DNA from: Flavobacterium daemonense | GTDB taxonomy: Bacteria > Bacteroidota > Bacteroidia > Flavobacteriales > Flavobacteriaceae | Assembly: GCF_007341385.1 (NCBI RefSeq) | Contig: NZ_VJYD01000003.1 | Location: 248,001-312,000, forward strand | Length of the DNA stretch: 64,000 nt | Direction of reading: 5' to 3' | In this document: in pieces, positions 33,193 through 42,473 of the stretch | Layout: each line of letters begins with the position of its first letter | How positions within the stretch are numbered: position 1 is the first letter of the stretch | The notes under the pieces: generated by a model | What the model saw: only the letters and a program-made list of their open reading frames with translations | The model's database searches: none | Told to the model about the DNA's origin: nothing | Made by a program: the position numbers and the translations under genes

Positions 33193-33489
33193 ATGAAAAA
33201 GATATTATTATCAGCCGCTATTGTTTTGGGAAGTTTGACTTCATTCGCAGCAAATTCTTCAGTTGGAGATTCTATTATAAAAACAAATTCAATTCAGGAT
33301 GAATATACTGAAATCAAATTAGAAGAATTGCCAACTGCAGTTACTGACGCTTTGAAAAAATCGTTTCCAAATGCAGTACTTAGTAAAGCATATAAAAACG
33401 CAAAATCAGAATACAAACTAGATGTTACAGTTGGTGAAAAAGTGGGAAATCTTTTTGCTAACGCCGATGGAACTTGGATTCAAAAATAA
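33193..33489 (+). CDS. PepSY-like secreted protein, array member 1
   Basis: 98 residues: signal peptide (KILLSAAIVLGSLTSFA) and one small domain of the PepSY-like/BLF1-type kind, with the core LPTAVTDALKKSFPNAVLSKAYKNAKSEYKLDVTV and a C-terminal NADGTWIQK. Known PepSY-like proteins are small periplasmic alpha-beta proteins of uncertain, possibly inhibitory or binding, function. It is the first of six tandem paralogues and directly follows the inverted repeat and sigma-54-like box, so it probably leads the transcript. Confidence 0.85.
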   Translation: MKKILLSAAIVLGSLTSFAANSSVGDSIIKTNSIQDEYTEIKLEELPTAVTDALKKSFPNAVLSKAYKNAKSEYKLDVTVGEKVGNLFANADGTWIQK

Positions 33490-33533
33490 GCCAAGTGCTT
33501 AAATAAAATTAATTAACTCTATATATACACACT

Positions 33534-33830
33534 ATGAAAAATTTATTCTTATCAGCCGCAATCGTTTTGGGAAGTTTAACATCATTTGCTTCAACTTCTC
33601 CAATTAAAAGTACAATCGTAAAAACTATTTCTGTTCAAGATGAATATACAGAAATCAAATTAGAAGAAGTTCCTGCTGCAGTTACAGCCGCACTTAAAAA
33701 AGCTTATCCAGATGCAGTGCTTTCAAAAGCATACAAAAATGCTGCTTCGCAATATAAACTTGACGTTACTGTAGGTGATAAAGTAGGCTCTGTTTATGCA
33801 AATGCAGACGGGACTTGGGTTAAAAAATAA
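33534..33830 (+). CDS. PepSY-like secreted protein, array member 2
   Basis: 98 residues with signal peptide ending TSFAS. Almost the same as member 3 and close to member 1 (for example EIKLEEVPAAVTAALKKAYP and NADGTWVKK). The near identity in DNA with member 3 around the signal peptide suggests recent duplication. Separated from member 1 by 44 bp without a terminator. Confidence 0.85.
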   Translation: MKNLFLSAAIVLGSLTSFASTSPIKSTIVKTISVQDEYTEIKLEEVPAAVTAALKKAYPDAVLSKAYKNAASQYKLDVTVGDKVGSVYANADGTWVKK

Positions 33831-33880
33831 ACCTTTTTTGTTCCAATCAAATTAACTATTTACTATTAAAATACACTATT

Positions 33881-34177
33881 ATGAAAAATTTATTTTTATC
33901 AGCCGCAATCGTTTTGGGAAGTTTAACAACATTTGCTTCAACTTCTCCAATCAAGAATACAATCGTAAAAACAATTTCAATTCAAGACGAATATACTGAG
34001 ATCAAAGTAGAAGAAGTTCCTTCTGCAGTTACAAACGCGCTTAAAAAAGCATATCCAGATGCAATCTTGTCCAAAGCATACAAAAATGCAACGTCTCAAT
34101 ATAAATTAGAAGTTACAGTTGGTGACAAAGTAGGTTCTCTATATGCGAACGCCGATGGATCTTGGGTTAAAAAATAA
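33881..34177 (+). CDS. PepSY-like secreted protein, array member 3
   Basis: 98 residues, the closest relative of member 2: the two signal peptides differ at one or two positions and the mature parts at about ten. Same domain (EVPSAVTNALKKAYPDAILS). No Cys and no metal motif is visible. Part of one probable transcript with the other members. Confidence 0.85.
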   Translation: MKNLFLSAAIVLGSLTTFASTSPIKNTIVKTISIQDEYTEIKVEEVPSAVTNALKKAYPDAILSKAYKNATSQYKLEVTVGDKVGSLYANADGSWVKK

Positions 34178-34203
34178 TTCGCTAACTAAAAAAAACTATC
34201 ATT

Positions 34204-34494
34204 ATGAAAAAGATAATCTTATCGGCAGCAATCCTATTAGGAGGGCTGTCACTACAAGCCACACCGACCGCTGCAATTAATCCAGCGAAAGAATCTGTAA
34301 AATTTCAAGATGAGTATAAAGAAGTTGATGCTGTTCCGGCAGCTATCAAAACAGCTTTAGACAATGCTTATCCTGGTGTAAAACTTGAAAAAGCATACGT
34401 TAACGATAAAAAAGAATATAAAATCGAAATTATCGTTAGAGATGTAAAGTCAGTAGTTTACACTGACGCGCAAGGAAATATTCTTAAAAAATAA
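34204..34494 (+). CDS. PepSY-like secreted protein, array member 4
   Basis: 96 residues. More divergent than members 1-3: the N-terminus after the signal peptide is shorter (TPTAAINPAKESVKFQDEYK) and the core is AVPAAIKTALDNAYPGVKLE, ending in DAQGNILKK. It begins the second sub-group of the array (members 4-6). Confidence 0.83.
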   Translation: MKKIILSAAILLGGLSLQATPTAAINPAKESVKFQDEYKEVDAVPAAIKTALDNAYPGVKLEKAYVNDKKEYKIEIIVRDVKSVVYTDAQGNILKK

Positions 34495-34518
34495 AAATAA
34501 CTTAAAACTATCCCCACT

Positions 34519-34815
34519 ATGAAAAAGTTAATCTTATCGGCAGCTGTCGTTTTTGGAAGTTTGTCAATCAATGCTGCAACTAGTGTTGCAAAAACCGAAA
34601 TGGTTAAATCAGTAACTATTCAAGATGAATATACGGAGATTTCTACAGATGCTGTTCCGGCGGCAGTTAAATCGACTATCGAGAAATCTTTTGCTGGTAC
34701 AAAACTTGAAAAAGCGTACAAAAACGCTAAGAACGAATATAAACTCGTCATAGCGAGCGGAGAGAAAAAGTATACTTTTTTTACGGATGCTTCTGGGAAC
34801 ATCATTAAAAAATAG
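34519..34815 (+). CDS. PepSY-like secreted protein, array member 5
   Basis: 98 residues with signal peptide KLILSAAVVFGSLSINA. Core DAVPAAVKSTIEKSFAGTKLE, C-terminus DASGNIIKK. Closer to members 4 and 6 than to 1-3. Only 6 bp lie between its stop and the ATG of member 6. Confidence 0.83.
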   Translation: MKKLILSAAVVFGSLSINAATSVAKTEMVKSVTIQDEYTEISTDAVPAAVKSTIEKSFAGTKLEKAYKNAKNEYKLVIASGEKKYTFFTDASGNIIKK

Positions 34816-34821
34816 AGCATT

Positions 34822-35118
34822 ATGAAAAAGTTAGCCATCACAGGAGCTGTTATTCTGGCAAGTTTGTCTATTCCTGCAAATGCGGAGACTATTCCAACCA
34901 AACTTAACACGTCCGTTTTTGTTCAAACAGAATACACAGAAATTACTGCAGATGCTGTTCCGGCGGCTGTAAAAACTGCTCTGCAAACTGCTTATCCAAA
35001 TGCAAAATTGGAAAAAGCATTTGTAAACGATAAAAAAGAATACAAATTAGAAATATCAGTTAAAGATCAGAAGGCTACTGTTTACTCAGATGTCAATGGC
35101 AATTGGCTGAAAATATAA
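34822..35118 (+). CDS. PepSY-like secreted protein, array member 6
   Basis: 98 residues with signal peptide KLAITGAVILASLSIPANA. Core DAVPAAVKTALQTAYPNAKLE, C-terminus DVNGNWLKI. Last member; a strong terminator follows at 35168, so the six genes are one unit distinct from the regulator gene downstream. Confidence 0.83.
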   Translation: MKKLAITGAVILASLSIPANAETIPTKLNTSVFVQTEYTEITADAVPAAVKTALQTAYPNAKLEKAFVNDKKEYKLEISVKDQKATVYSDVNGNWLKI

Positions 35119-35167
35119 TAAATATATTATAAATATAATTAGGTGAATTAGATTTATGTTTTTGGTG

Positions 35168-35202
35168 AAAAAGAGATTGCTTGTAGCAATCTCTTTTTTT
35201 TT
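35168..35202 (+). terminator. Terminator of the PepSY array
   Basis: AAAGAGATTGCT/AGCAATCTCTTT hairpin followed by a long T-run. Confidence 0.85.
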
Positions 35203-35265
35203 GCATAATTTTGTGAAAATACAAGTTTAATAGTATTATTTTAGCAAAAAAGACCCTAAAAACAG

Positions 35266-36615
35266 ATGTCAAAAATATTATTGATAGAAGATGATATTTC
35301 GTTTTGTAAATTATTAGAAAAGTTTCTAATAAAAAAAGCATACGAAGTTACCGTAGCCTTCTCTGCAGCCGAAGCCAGATCAGCAATCAAAAACGAATCA
35401 TTTGATTTGATTTTGACAGATCTTCGTTTGCCAGATTCTGATGGTATCGGACTTATGACTGAAATTAAAAATGCGTATCCTAACATTCCAGTTGTTTTGA
35501 TGACGGGGTACTCTGATGTGAATACGGCCGTAAAAGCGATAAAAAACGGCGCAGCAGATTATATTTCGAAACCTTTTAATCCTGATGAGGTTTTATTAGT
35601 TATCACAAATGCGCTTCAAAATAAGGATGTTGAAGAAGTGGCTTCGAAAGAAAAAAAGCCTGCAAAAAAACAGGTTTCAGGTGAAAACGAATTTGTAAAA
35701 GGAATTTCTGTTGCTTCAAGAAAATTATTGGATCATATTCAGCTAGTAAGTCCAACTGATATGTCGGTTTTGATCATTGGCGAAAGCGGCACAGGAAAAG
35801 AAATTATTGCAAAAAGCATTCATCAGCAAAGCACTCGAAAAAACAATAATTTTATTGCGGTTGACTGCGGAGCAATTCCGAAAGAATTGGCGGCAAGTGA
35901 ATTTTTTGGACATTTAAAAGGTTCTTTCACAGGCGCAATCAGTGATAAAATGGGTTATTTTGAAGCTGCGAATGGCGGAACTCTTTTTCTGGATGAAATT
36001 GGTAATCTTTCGTATGAAAATCAAATTCAGTTGTTAAGAGCGCTTCAAGAGCGAAAGATAAAACCTGTTGGAAGCAATAAAGAAATAAACGTTGATATCC
36101 GAATTATAACGGCTACAAATGAAGATTTGCGCGAAGCAGTAAAAAACGGCGATTTTAGAGAAGATTTATACCATAGAATCAATGAATTCTCTATTTTGTC
36201 ACCTTCATTAAAAGATAGGGAAGAGGATTTGATGGTTTTTGCCGATTATTTCCTCGAAAAAGCCAATCAGCAATTAAATAAAGATATAGTCGGATTCTCT
36301 CCAGAAGTTGTTGCTATTTTTCAAAAATACAATTGGCCAGGGAATTTACGCGAACTTCAAAACTGCGTAAAGCGTGCGACACTTTTAACGCGTGGCAGTT
36401 ATATTGAAAGCGAAGTTTTGCCTGCTGAATTTTTTCAGATTCAAAAACAAAATCCTTCCGATAATTCGATGAATTTTTCATTATCAGAGAATGAAAAAGA
36501 AACTATTATGCATGCGCTTTCAAAAACACAGAATAATAAGTCTGAAGCGGCAAAATTGCTTAAAATTACCAGAAAGACGCTTTACAATAAATTGAAGCAT
36601 TACAACATCGATTAA
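35266..36615 (+). CDS. Sigma-54-dependent response regulator (NtrC family)
   Basis: A 449-residue transcription activator. Receiver domain 1-120 with the acidic pair Asp9/Asp10, phospho-acceptor Asp52 (LILTDLRLPDSDG) and Lys103. AAA+ sigma-54 interaction domain from about 145: Walker A GESGTGKE, the sigma-54 loop GSFTGA (normally GAFTGA), Walker B GGTLFLDEIGNL. C-terminal Fis-type HTH (NNKSEAAKLLKITRKTLYNKLK). It should act with the sigma-54 factor encoded at 58329. Its position right after the PepSY array, which carries a matching type of upstream site, makes that array the likely target. Its stop overlaps that of the convergent histidine kinase gene. Confidence 0.95.
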   Translation: MSKILLIEDDISFCKLLEKFLIKKAYEVTVAFSAAEARSAIKNESFDLILTDLRLPDSDGIGLMTEIKNAYPNIPVVLMTGYSDVNTAVKAIKNGAADYISKPFNPDEVLLVITNALQNKDVEEVASKEKKPAKKQVSGENEFVKGISVASRKLLDHIQLVSPTDMSVLIIGESGTGKEIIAKSIHQQSTRKNNNFIAVDCGAIPKELAASEFFGHLKGSFTGAISDKMGYFEAANGGTLFLDEIGNLSYENQIQLLRALQERKIKPVGSNKEINVDIRIITATNEDLREAVKNGDFREDLYHRINEFSILSPSLKDREEDLMVFADYFLEKANQQLNKDIVGFSPEVVAIFQKYNWPGNLRELQNCVKRATLLTRGSYIESEVLPAEFFQIQKQNPSDNSMNFSLSENEKETIMHALSKTQNNKSEAAKLLKITRKTLYNKLKHYNID

Positions 36616-39095
36616 GTTGTAATTTCGTTATTCAAGATTTCAAAAAGCGAAGCGATTTTTGCTTTTAAGTTTTTGAATATGGTTTTTACTTCAGCAATCT
36701 CAAATTCATTTTTTTCTAAAACGGTTAGAATTCGGGCAATTTCGCTAGCGTCGATTTGCTTGAACATGGGTGCGATGCGATGCGCAATTGAATTTATTTC
36801 TGCTGCATTTTTTTGTGCAACAGCAACTTCAAGATGAACCAAGTTTTCATTAGTGCTTTCGATAAATGATTTTAAAACCTCGTTTAAAGCATTTTTATCA
36901 TTTGCCAAAAATTCTTTTAAGGTTTCAAGTGAATAAAGTTTTTCAGATGCACTTTTTGCTGTTTCGGTTGCGTCAACTTTTGGCAGATGATCATTTTCTA
37001 AAATCAACTGGATAGTTTCCAGCAGTATTCTTGGCGAATATGGTTTTTTTATGACAGTCGTGAAACCGGCATCCGCATAAACATTTGTATCAAGATCAGT
37101 TCGACCGGTTAAGGCAATTACGGGTTGATTTTTATAAACCGATGTGTTTTTAAGTTTTTTCAAAAACTCAAATCCATCCATTTCTGGCATTTGAATATCG
37201 GTAATGACGAAATCAAAATTGGTTTTCTGAATCGCTTCGAGCGCTTTTCCAGCACTGTTGAATGATAAAACCTGATGTTTTTCCTGTCTTAAAACACCAC
37301 TTGTTAAATTCAGAAGATTAATGTCGTCATCAATAACAATAAATGTTTGTGATTGGCTTTTCGTCGAAATGGTTTTTTTAATCTCATCGACCGTGTTTGT
37401 ACTCGTGTCAAATAAAAGTGGAAGCTGAATTTCGAAAGTGCTTCCTTGTCCAAAAACACTTTCTAATTGCAATGTTCCGCCTAAAATCGAAATTATTTTT
37501 TGGCATATTGATAATCCTAAACCTGTTCCGCCATATTTCTTTTCGATGCCTTCGTTTGCTTGCGCAAATTCTTCAAAAACAAATTTCTGATTTCCTTTTT
37601 CAATACCAATTCCGGTATCTTCTATCGTTATGACAAAGAAATCATTGTTTTCTGCCAAGTAAGCGCTGATTTTTATATAACCTTCTTCAGTGAATTTATA
37701 AGCATTTCCGATAATGTTGCTTAAAATCTGTTTTAGTCGGAAAGGATCGCCAACAATTTTCGATTTTAGCTTTTCATCAACATTAATGATTAAATCAATA
37801 TTTTTTTGTTTGTACACGGTCTGAATGCTTTTAGCGACTTCATCAATTATTTGTGGCAACGAAAAAGGTACTTTTTCAATTGTAATTTTTCCTGCTTCTA
37901 TTTGCGAAAAATCCAGCAAATCCTGAACTAACTGCGTAATATATTCAGATGAGTTTTTGATATTGTCAATGAAATAAGACTGTTTCGTGTTGACATCAGA
38001 ATTGCTTAAAAGTTCTGAATAGCCCACAATAGTGCTTAAAGGCGTTTTTAAATCATGACTAACCGTCGAAATCAATTGTTCACGGCTTTTCAGCAGGTTT
38101 TTTGTCTTGAAATTCGCAATCTCAAGTTGTTTTTTGTACAACTGTGATTTTGAATAATCGCTCACAATTAAAACTGAGAAAAATAGGGTCAAAATTAATC
38201 CGGCAATTGCCGATGCCGTTACAATTTCGTTGACTTTTTTAAGTGATTTTTCTTTTAGTGAATTGTTTTTTATGGAGTTGATGATGATTTCGCGTTCAAT
38301 AATTCGGAGCACTTTTCGAAGTTGTTCTGAAATGGCGATTTCATTTTTCAGCAGTTTGTTTTCTTCAAAATTTAAAGATTCTCTTTTCTTTTCGGCTTTT
38401 AGTTTTACGGTGCTTAAGAGTTTTTTGGAATTGGCCAAAATCGAATCCGATGCTTTTTTGCTCAAAGTATTCGTGCTGTCGTCAGGAATGTTTTGGTTGA
38501 GGTAATCAACGTATTTTTGAAGGACATTTTTTTGGTAAGCGCCAAGCTGATTCGGGTTTTTAGTAAAATCCTGAAGTTCTAATTTTCGGAGTTTGAACTC
38601 CATTTTTGTAATTTCATCAATAGCCGAATTGACCGAAACTTCATCATCGGCTTTGTTTTTTATCGTTTTGAGCTGTTGTATGTTTTTTGTTTTTTCTGAA
38701 AGTAAATAAGTGACGCTGTCCAAAAGCACTTTTTGATAATCTGTAGTAACAATTTGCTTTAAAGTGTCGATTCTGGCGCGCAGCGAATCACTTTCAATCA
38801 CATAACTTTTAAAATCTTTTTCGGAGTTGGTCTGAATTGTTTTTCGGGCTAAACTTTCGGTTTTATAAACATTCGAAAATAATTTGCTGACTCTTAAAAT
38901 CTTGTTTTTTTCGAGTGCAATTTTATCTTCTAATTTATTATAAACAACATTTTCAGAATATAAAAACCAACCTACAGTCACCACAAGCGCCAATAGCGCA
39001 ACATAACTAAAGAGCACTTTGATGGCGGTGTAACTTTTTTTGCTCTCCATAGATTGTTTTTGTTGGGATTGAGAAGTTTTTAAATTCGAATTCAC
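36612..39095 (-). CDS. Hybrid sensor histidine kinase with receiver and HPt domains
   Basis: An 827-residue membrane sensor. Membrane spans at about 26-46 and 291-313 enclose a 240-residue helical periplasmic sensor part. Then HisKA with His347 (STVSHDLKTPLS), HATPase_c with N (IIGNAYKF), G1 (IEDTGIG) and G2 (GGTGLGLSI) boxes up to about 560, a receiver domain (FIVIDDD at about 582, Asp in FVITDIQMPEMDG) and a C-terminal HPt domain with His in NSIAHRIAPMF. This allows a His-Asp-His-Asp relay to a separate regulator, most simply the one encoded convergently at 35266. Its only neighbour on the minus strand is the terminator at 39176 upstream side. Confidence 0.95.
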   Translation of the reverse strand: MNSNLKTSQSQQKQSMESKKSYTAIKVLFSYVALLALVVTVGWFLYSENVVYNKLEDKIALEKNKILRVSKLFSNVYKTESLARKTIQTNSEKDFKSYVIESDSLRARIDTLKQIVTTDYQKVLLDSVTYLLSEKTKNIQQLKTIKNKADDEVSVNSAIDEITKMEFKLRKLELQDFTKNPNQLGAYQKNVLQKYVDYLNQNIPDDSTNTLSKKASDSILANSKKLLSTVKLKAEKKRESLNFEENKLLKNEIAISEQLRKVLRIIEREIIINSIKNNSLKEKSLKKVNEIVTASAIAGLILTLFFSVLIVSDYSKSQLYKKQLEIANFKTKNLLKSREQLISTVSHDLKTPLSTIVGYSELLSNSDVNTKQSYFIDNIKNSSEYITQLVQDLLDFSQIEAGKITIEKVPFSLPQIIDEVAKSIQTVYKQKNIDLIINVDEKLKSKIVGDPFRLKQILSNIIGNAYKFTEEGYIKISAYLAENNDFFVITIEDTGIGIEKGNQKFVFEEFAQANEGIEKKYGGTGLGLSICQKIISILGGTLQLESVFGQGSTFEIQLPLLFDTSTNTVDEIKKTISTKSQSQTFIVIDDDINLLNLTSGVLRQEKHQVLSFNSAGKALEAIQKTNFDFVITDIQMPEMDGFEFLKKLKNTSVYKNQPVIALTGRTDLDTNVYADAGFTTVIKKPYSPRILLETIQLILENDHLPKVDATETAKSASEKLYSLETLKEFLANDKNALNEVLKSFIESTNENLVHLEVAVAQKNAAEINSIAHRIAPMFKQIDASEIARILTVLEKNEFEIAEVKTIFKNLKAKIASLFEILNNEITT

Positions 39096-39175
39096 TGCAA
39101 TTTATTTAAAAAAATCTGTTTTAAAAAGAGAAATCGAGCTTAAAGTGTTACATAATTCAAAGGTTTCAAAAACAA

Positions 39176-39210
39176 AATAGCCACAGATTATATAAAAATC
39201 TGTGGCTATT
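39176..39210. terminator. Terminator downstream of the S9 peptidase
   Basis: AATAGCCACAGATT/AATCTGTGGCTATT, perfect 14-bp arms, between the S9 peptidase stop (39232) and the kinase start. Confidence 0.75.
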
Positions 39211-39231
39211 AAATGCTTTAAAAAACGAATT

Positions 39232-41133
39232 TTATAATGTTTCGCTCAACCATTTAAAAAATTCACCTTGCCAAACTTGTGCATTTTGCGGTTTTAAAAC
39301 CCAGTGATTTTCATCAGGGAAATAAACAAATCGGCTTTTGATTCCTCTTAATTGCGCAGCTTGGAAAGCTTCTTGTCCTTGTCCAATTGGCACACGGAAA
39401 TCTTTTCCTCCTTGGAAAATCAAAATTGGACGGTTCCAGTTTTGCACCAAAGTTGCAGGATTGAAAGTCGTGTACGATTTTTGTGCAACAGCATTGTCTT
39501 TTTCCCAATATGCTCCACCAAAATCCCAGTTGTTGAAGAAAACTTCTTCAGTTGTTCCCAACATACTAACAGTATTGAAAACACCATCATGAGCAATAAA
39601 AGTTTTGAATCGGTTGTTGTGAATTCCAGCTAAATAAAATACTGAATATCCGCCGTAGCTTGCTCCAACGCATCCTAAACGGCTTTTGTCAACATAGCTT
39701 TCTTTTGCAACATCATCGATTGCAGAAAGATAATCGTCCATAACTTGCCCACCCCAATCTTTACTGATTTTTTCATTCCATTCAACACCATGTCCAGGCA
39801 TTCCACGACGATTTGGCGCTACTACTACATAGCCTTTAGCAGCCATTAAAGAGAAATTCCAACGGTAAGAATACGATTGTGTCAAGGCACTTTGTGGTCC
39901 GCCTTGGCAATACAATAACGTTGGGTATTTTTTTGAAGCATCAAAATTTGGAGGCAAAATTACCCAAACCAACATTTTTTTACCGTCTGTTGTAGTAACA
40001 TAACGTCTCTCTGTTTTGCTTAATGCTAAAGTTTTATACGTATCTGTATTTACATTTGAAATTTGTTTCCAAGTGTTTTTCTTCAAATTATAAGAAAAAA
40101 TTTCAGCCGCATGATTCATATCTGTTCTTGTAACGATGATGTCATCACCAACAAAACCAACTAAATCATTCACATCAAAATCACCATTTGTAATTTGGCG
40201 AACGTTTATTGCCATTTTTGTCAAGCCTGGAAAATTAACTGTAAAAAGTTGTTTTGTACCATCAACAGCAGCTACAAAAAAGACATTTTTACCGTCTTTG
40301 CTCCAGATAAAATGATCTACAGTTCCGTCCCAATTTGCAGTTAAGTTGGTTTTGATTCCCTTAAAATCAACAATAATGTCGTTTTTATCAGCTTCATAAC
40401 CATCACGTTTCATTTGCAACCAAGTTAAATTTCCTGTTGGAGAAAATTGCGGCGCAGTATCGTAACCTAAATTATCTTCGGTTCTGTTTATCGTTTTTTG
40501 AGTTTCTAAATTGTACTCATAAATGTTTGTGTTTGTAGAAATTGCATAGTCAGTTCCGGCTTTTTTCTTGCACACATACAAAATGCTTTTTCCGTCTGGC
40601 GACCAGATATAATCTTCGTCACCACCAAAAGGCTTTTGTGGAGAATCAAAAGTTTCACCTTTTAAAATATCAATTCCTTTAGCGCCATCTTTGTTTTCTT
40701 TATAAAAAACATGGTTAAATTTTCCTTCGTTCCAAGTGTCCCAATGACGGTAATCTAAACCATTATAAATTTGAGCATCTGATTTTGTCAGATTTGGATA
40801 AAAATCTTTTCCTAAAACGCTTTCGATTTTTACTTCGTCATTATAGACTAAAAATTTCCCGTCTGGCGAAATATTTTTGTCTTTTAAAATCTCTTTTGTG
40901 TCTTTGATTTCAGTCGCTGTTCCACCATTTACAGGGATTGTGTAAAGTTTAGAATTCGATTTGTTTTCTTCTATGGAAGGTATTGAAACCTTGAAAACAA
41001 CATTTTTTTCATCTTTCGAAAGTCCGAGTGGTGTCACTCTTCCCAATTTCCATAACAATTCCGGTGACATCACATTCTGTCCGATAGCGTTTAAACTCAT
41101 CATTATTAAGGTTGTTACTACTACTTTTTTCAT
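39232..41133 (-). CDS. S9 family prolyl oligopeptidase-type peptidase, exported
   Basis: A 633-residue serine peptidase from the ATG at 41133 (MKKVVVTTLIMMSLNAIGQ, a clear signal peptide). An upstream in-frame extension of 51 residues has no signal-like or conserved character and is rejected. The first 380 residues form a WD40/TolB-like beta-propeller (repeats such as SPDGKFLVYND, WSPDGKSILYV, FSPTGNLTW, WSKDGKNVFFV). The C-terminal catalytic domain has the nucleophile in VGASYGGYS, the Asp in FQGGKDFRVP and the His in DENHWVL. This fits acylaminoacyl- or dipeptidyl-peptidase-like enzymes that degrade peptides in the periplasm. Confidence 0.93.
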   Translation of the reverse strand: MKKVVVTTLIMMSLNAIGQNVMSPELLWKLGRVTPLGLSKDEKNVVFKVSIPSIEENKSNSKLYTIPVNGGTATEIKDTKEILKDKNISPDGKFLVYNDEVKIESVLGKDFYPNLTKSDAQIYNGLDYRHWDTWNEGKFNHVFYKENKDGAKGIDILKGETFDSPQKPFGGDEDYIWSPDGKSILYVCKKKAGTDYAISTNTNIYEYNLETQKTINRTEDNLGYDTAPQFSPTGNLTWLQMKRDGYEADKNDIIVDFKGIKTNLTANWDGTVDHFIWSKDGKNVFFVAAVDGTKQLFTVNFPGLTKMAINVRQITNGDFDVNDLVGFVGDDIIVTRTDMNHAAEIFSYNLKKNTWKQISNVNTDTYKTLALSKTERRYVTTTDGKKMLVWVILPPNFDASKKYPTLLYCQGGPQSALTQSYSYRWNFSLMAAKGYVVVAPNRRGMPGHGVEWNEKISKDWGGQVMDDYLSAIDDVAKESYVDKSRLGCVGASYGGYSVFYLAGIHNNRFKTFIAHDGVFNTVSMLGTTEEVFFNNWDFGGAYWEKDNAVAQKSYTTFNPATLVQNWNRPILIFQGGKDFRVPIGQGQEAFQAAQLRGIKSRFVYFPDENHWVLKPQNAQVWQGEFFKWLSETL

Positions 41134-41360
41134 AATAAAAATTCTATTTTTTGTGGAGCTAAAAATACAACATTTAAATTCCAATCTGTTAAATTCCAAA
41201 TTCCAATTTATTGTTAAAATTCTATGCCGTTTTTCCGCCACGAATTCACGAATTTTTTTGATAAACTTTGAAAATAAAAAATTCATGAATTACTTCGTCT
41301 GTTCGCTATCGCTCGAGTCGTGGTGAGTAAAAAATCATTATTTTTATAAAAATTTGATCG

Positions 41361-42473
41361 ATGGAATTAAGTTATTGGGAAATAAAAAATTGGTTTACCA
41401 ATGTGGATTACACCATTGTTGGAAGTGGCATTGTTGGTCTTCAAGCAGCATTGCGCTTGCGCGAAAGATTTCCTGCGGCTAAAATTCTGGTTTTAGAACG
41501 CGGAATGTTGCCACAAGGTGCAAGTACAAAAAATGCTGGTTTTGCTTGTTTCGGAAGCCTTTCGGAAATTATGGATGATTTAAAAACGCATTCTGAAGTT
41601 GATGTTGTGACACTTATCGAAAAACGGTGGAAAGGTTTGCAATTGCTAAGGAAAAGACTTGGAGATGCGACAATTGATTTTAAACCATATGGAGGTTATG
41701 AATTATTTTTAAAAGATGATGAATCTGGTTTTTCAGAATGTATTTCGAAAATTCCGTTTATAAATGAAGTTTTAAAACCACTTTTTAAGGCTGATGTTTT
41801 TTCGAAAGAAGTGGATCGTTTTGGTTTTGAAAACATTCAGGAATATCTAATTTTTAATCCGTTTGAAGCGCAGATCGATACCGGAAATATGATGCAGGAA
41901 TTATTGAAGCAAGCAATTTCGGCAGATATTTTAATTTTAAATCAGCAAACCGTAACTTCTTATTTAGATTCAGGAAATGATGTCGAAGTTGTTTTAAACG
42001 ATTTTAGTTTTAGAACCAAAAAACTGCTTTTTGCAACAAACGGTTTTGCCGGATCTTTGACAAATGGAGCTGTAAAACCGGCTAGAGCGCAGGTTTTAAT
42101 TACCGAACCCATTCACAATTTAGACATTAAAGGAACGTTTCACTTAGATAAAGGTTATTATTATTTTAGAAATATTGGCGACCGAATTTTACTTGGCGGG
42201 GGCCGAAATCTTGATTTTGAAGAAGAAACGACAACTGAATTTGGACAGACGAAAATTATTCAAAATAAATTGGAAGATTTGCTGAAAAATGTAATTTTAC
42301 CAAATCAGGATTTCCAGATTGCGCATCGTTGGAGCGGTATCATGGGAGTCGGGAATAGTAAGAATCCTGTTGTGACGCAGCTTTCTGAAAATGTGTGCTG
42401 CGGCGTGCGTTTAGGCGGAATGGGAGTGGCGATAGGAAGTTTAATAGGAACAGAATTAGCAGATTTAATATAA
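41361..42473 (+). CDS. FAD-dependent oxidoreductase (DAO family)
   Basis: A 370-residue flavoprotein with an N-terminal dinucleotide-binding fold TIVGSGIVGLQAALRLRERF (about 19-38) and the DadA/glycine-oxidase type second half (NIGDRILLGGGRNLDFEEETT, then HRWSGIMGVG and a C-terminal GGMGVAIGS). Substrate is probably a D-amino acid or another amine/hydroxy acid, not determined. Its stop overlaps the start of mtgA (TAATG), so it is translationally coupled with a peptidoglycan gene. That raises, but does not prove, a link to D-amino-acid handling. Confidence 0.88.
   Translation: MELSYWEIKNWFTNVDYTIVGSGIVGLQAALRLRERFPAAKILVLERGMLPQGASTKNAGFACFGSLSEIMDDLKTHSEVDVVTLIEKRWKGLQLLRKRLGDATIDFKPYGGYELFLKDDESGFSECISKIPFINEVLKPLFKADVFSKEVDRFGFENIQEYLIFNPFEAQIDTGNMMQELLKQAISADILILNQQTVTSYLDSGNDVEVVLNDFSFRTKKLLFATNGFAGSLTNGAVKPARAQVLITEPIHNLDIKGTFHLDKGYYYFRNIGDRILLGGGRNLDFEEETTTEFGQTKIIQNKLEDLLKNVILPNQDFQIAHRWSGIMGVGNSKNPVVTQLSENVCCGVRLGGMGVAIGSLIGTELADLI

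Noticed and set aside
33193..35118. PepSY array as a CRISPR-like or tandem DNA repeat
   Set aside because: The periodicity of about 340 bp comes from whole coding genes with signal peptides, each intact.
39338..39633. Plus-strand ORFs opposite the S9 peptidase
   Set aside because: They are antisense to the catalytic domain of a well-supported gene and show no protein-like pattern.
41134..41286. 51-residue N-terminal extension of the S9 peptidase
   Set aside because: It lacks conserved or signal-like character, while the ATG at 41133 begins a textbook signal peptide.
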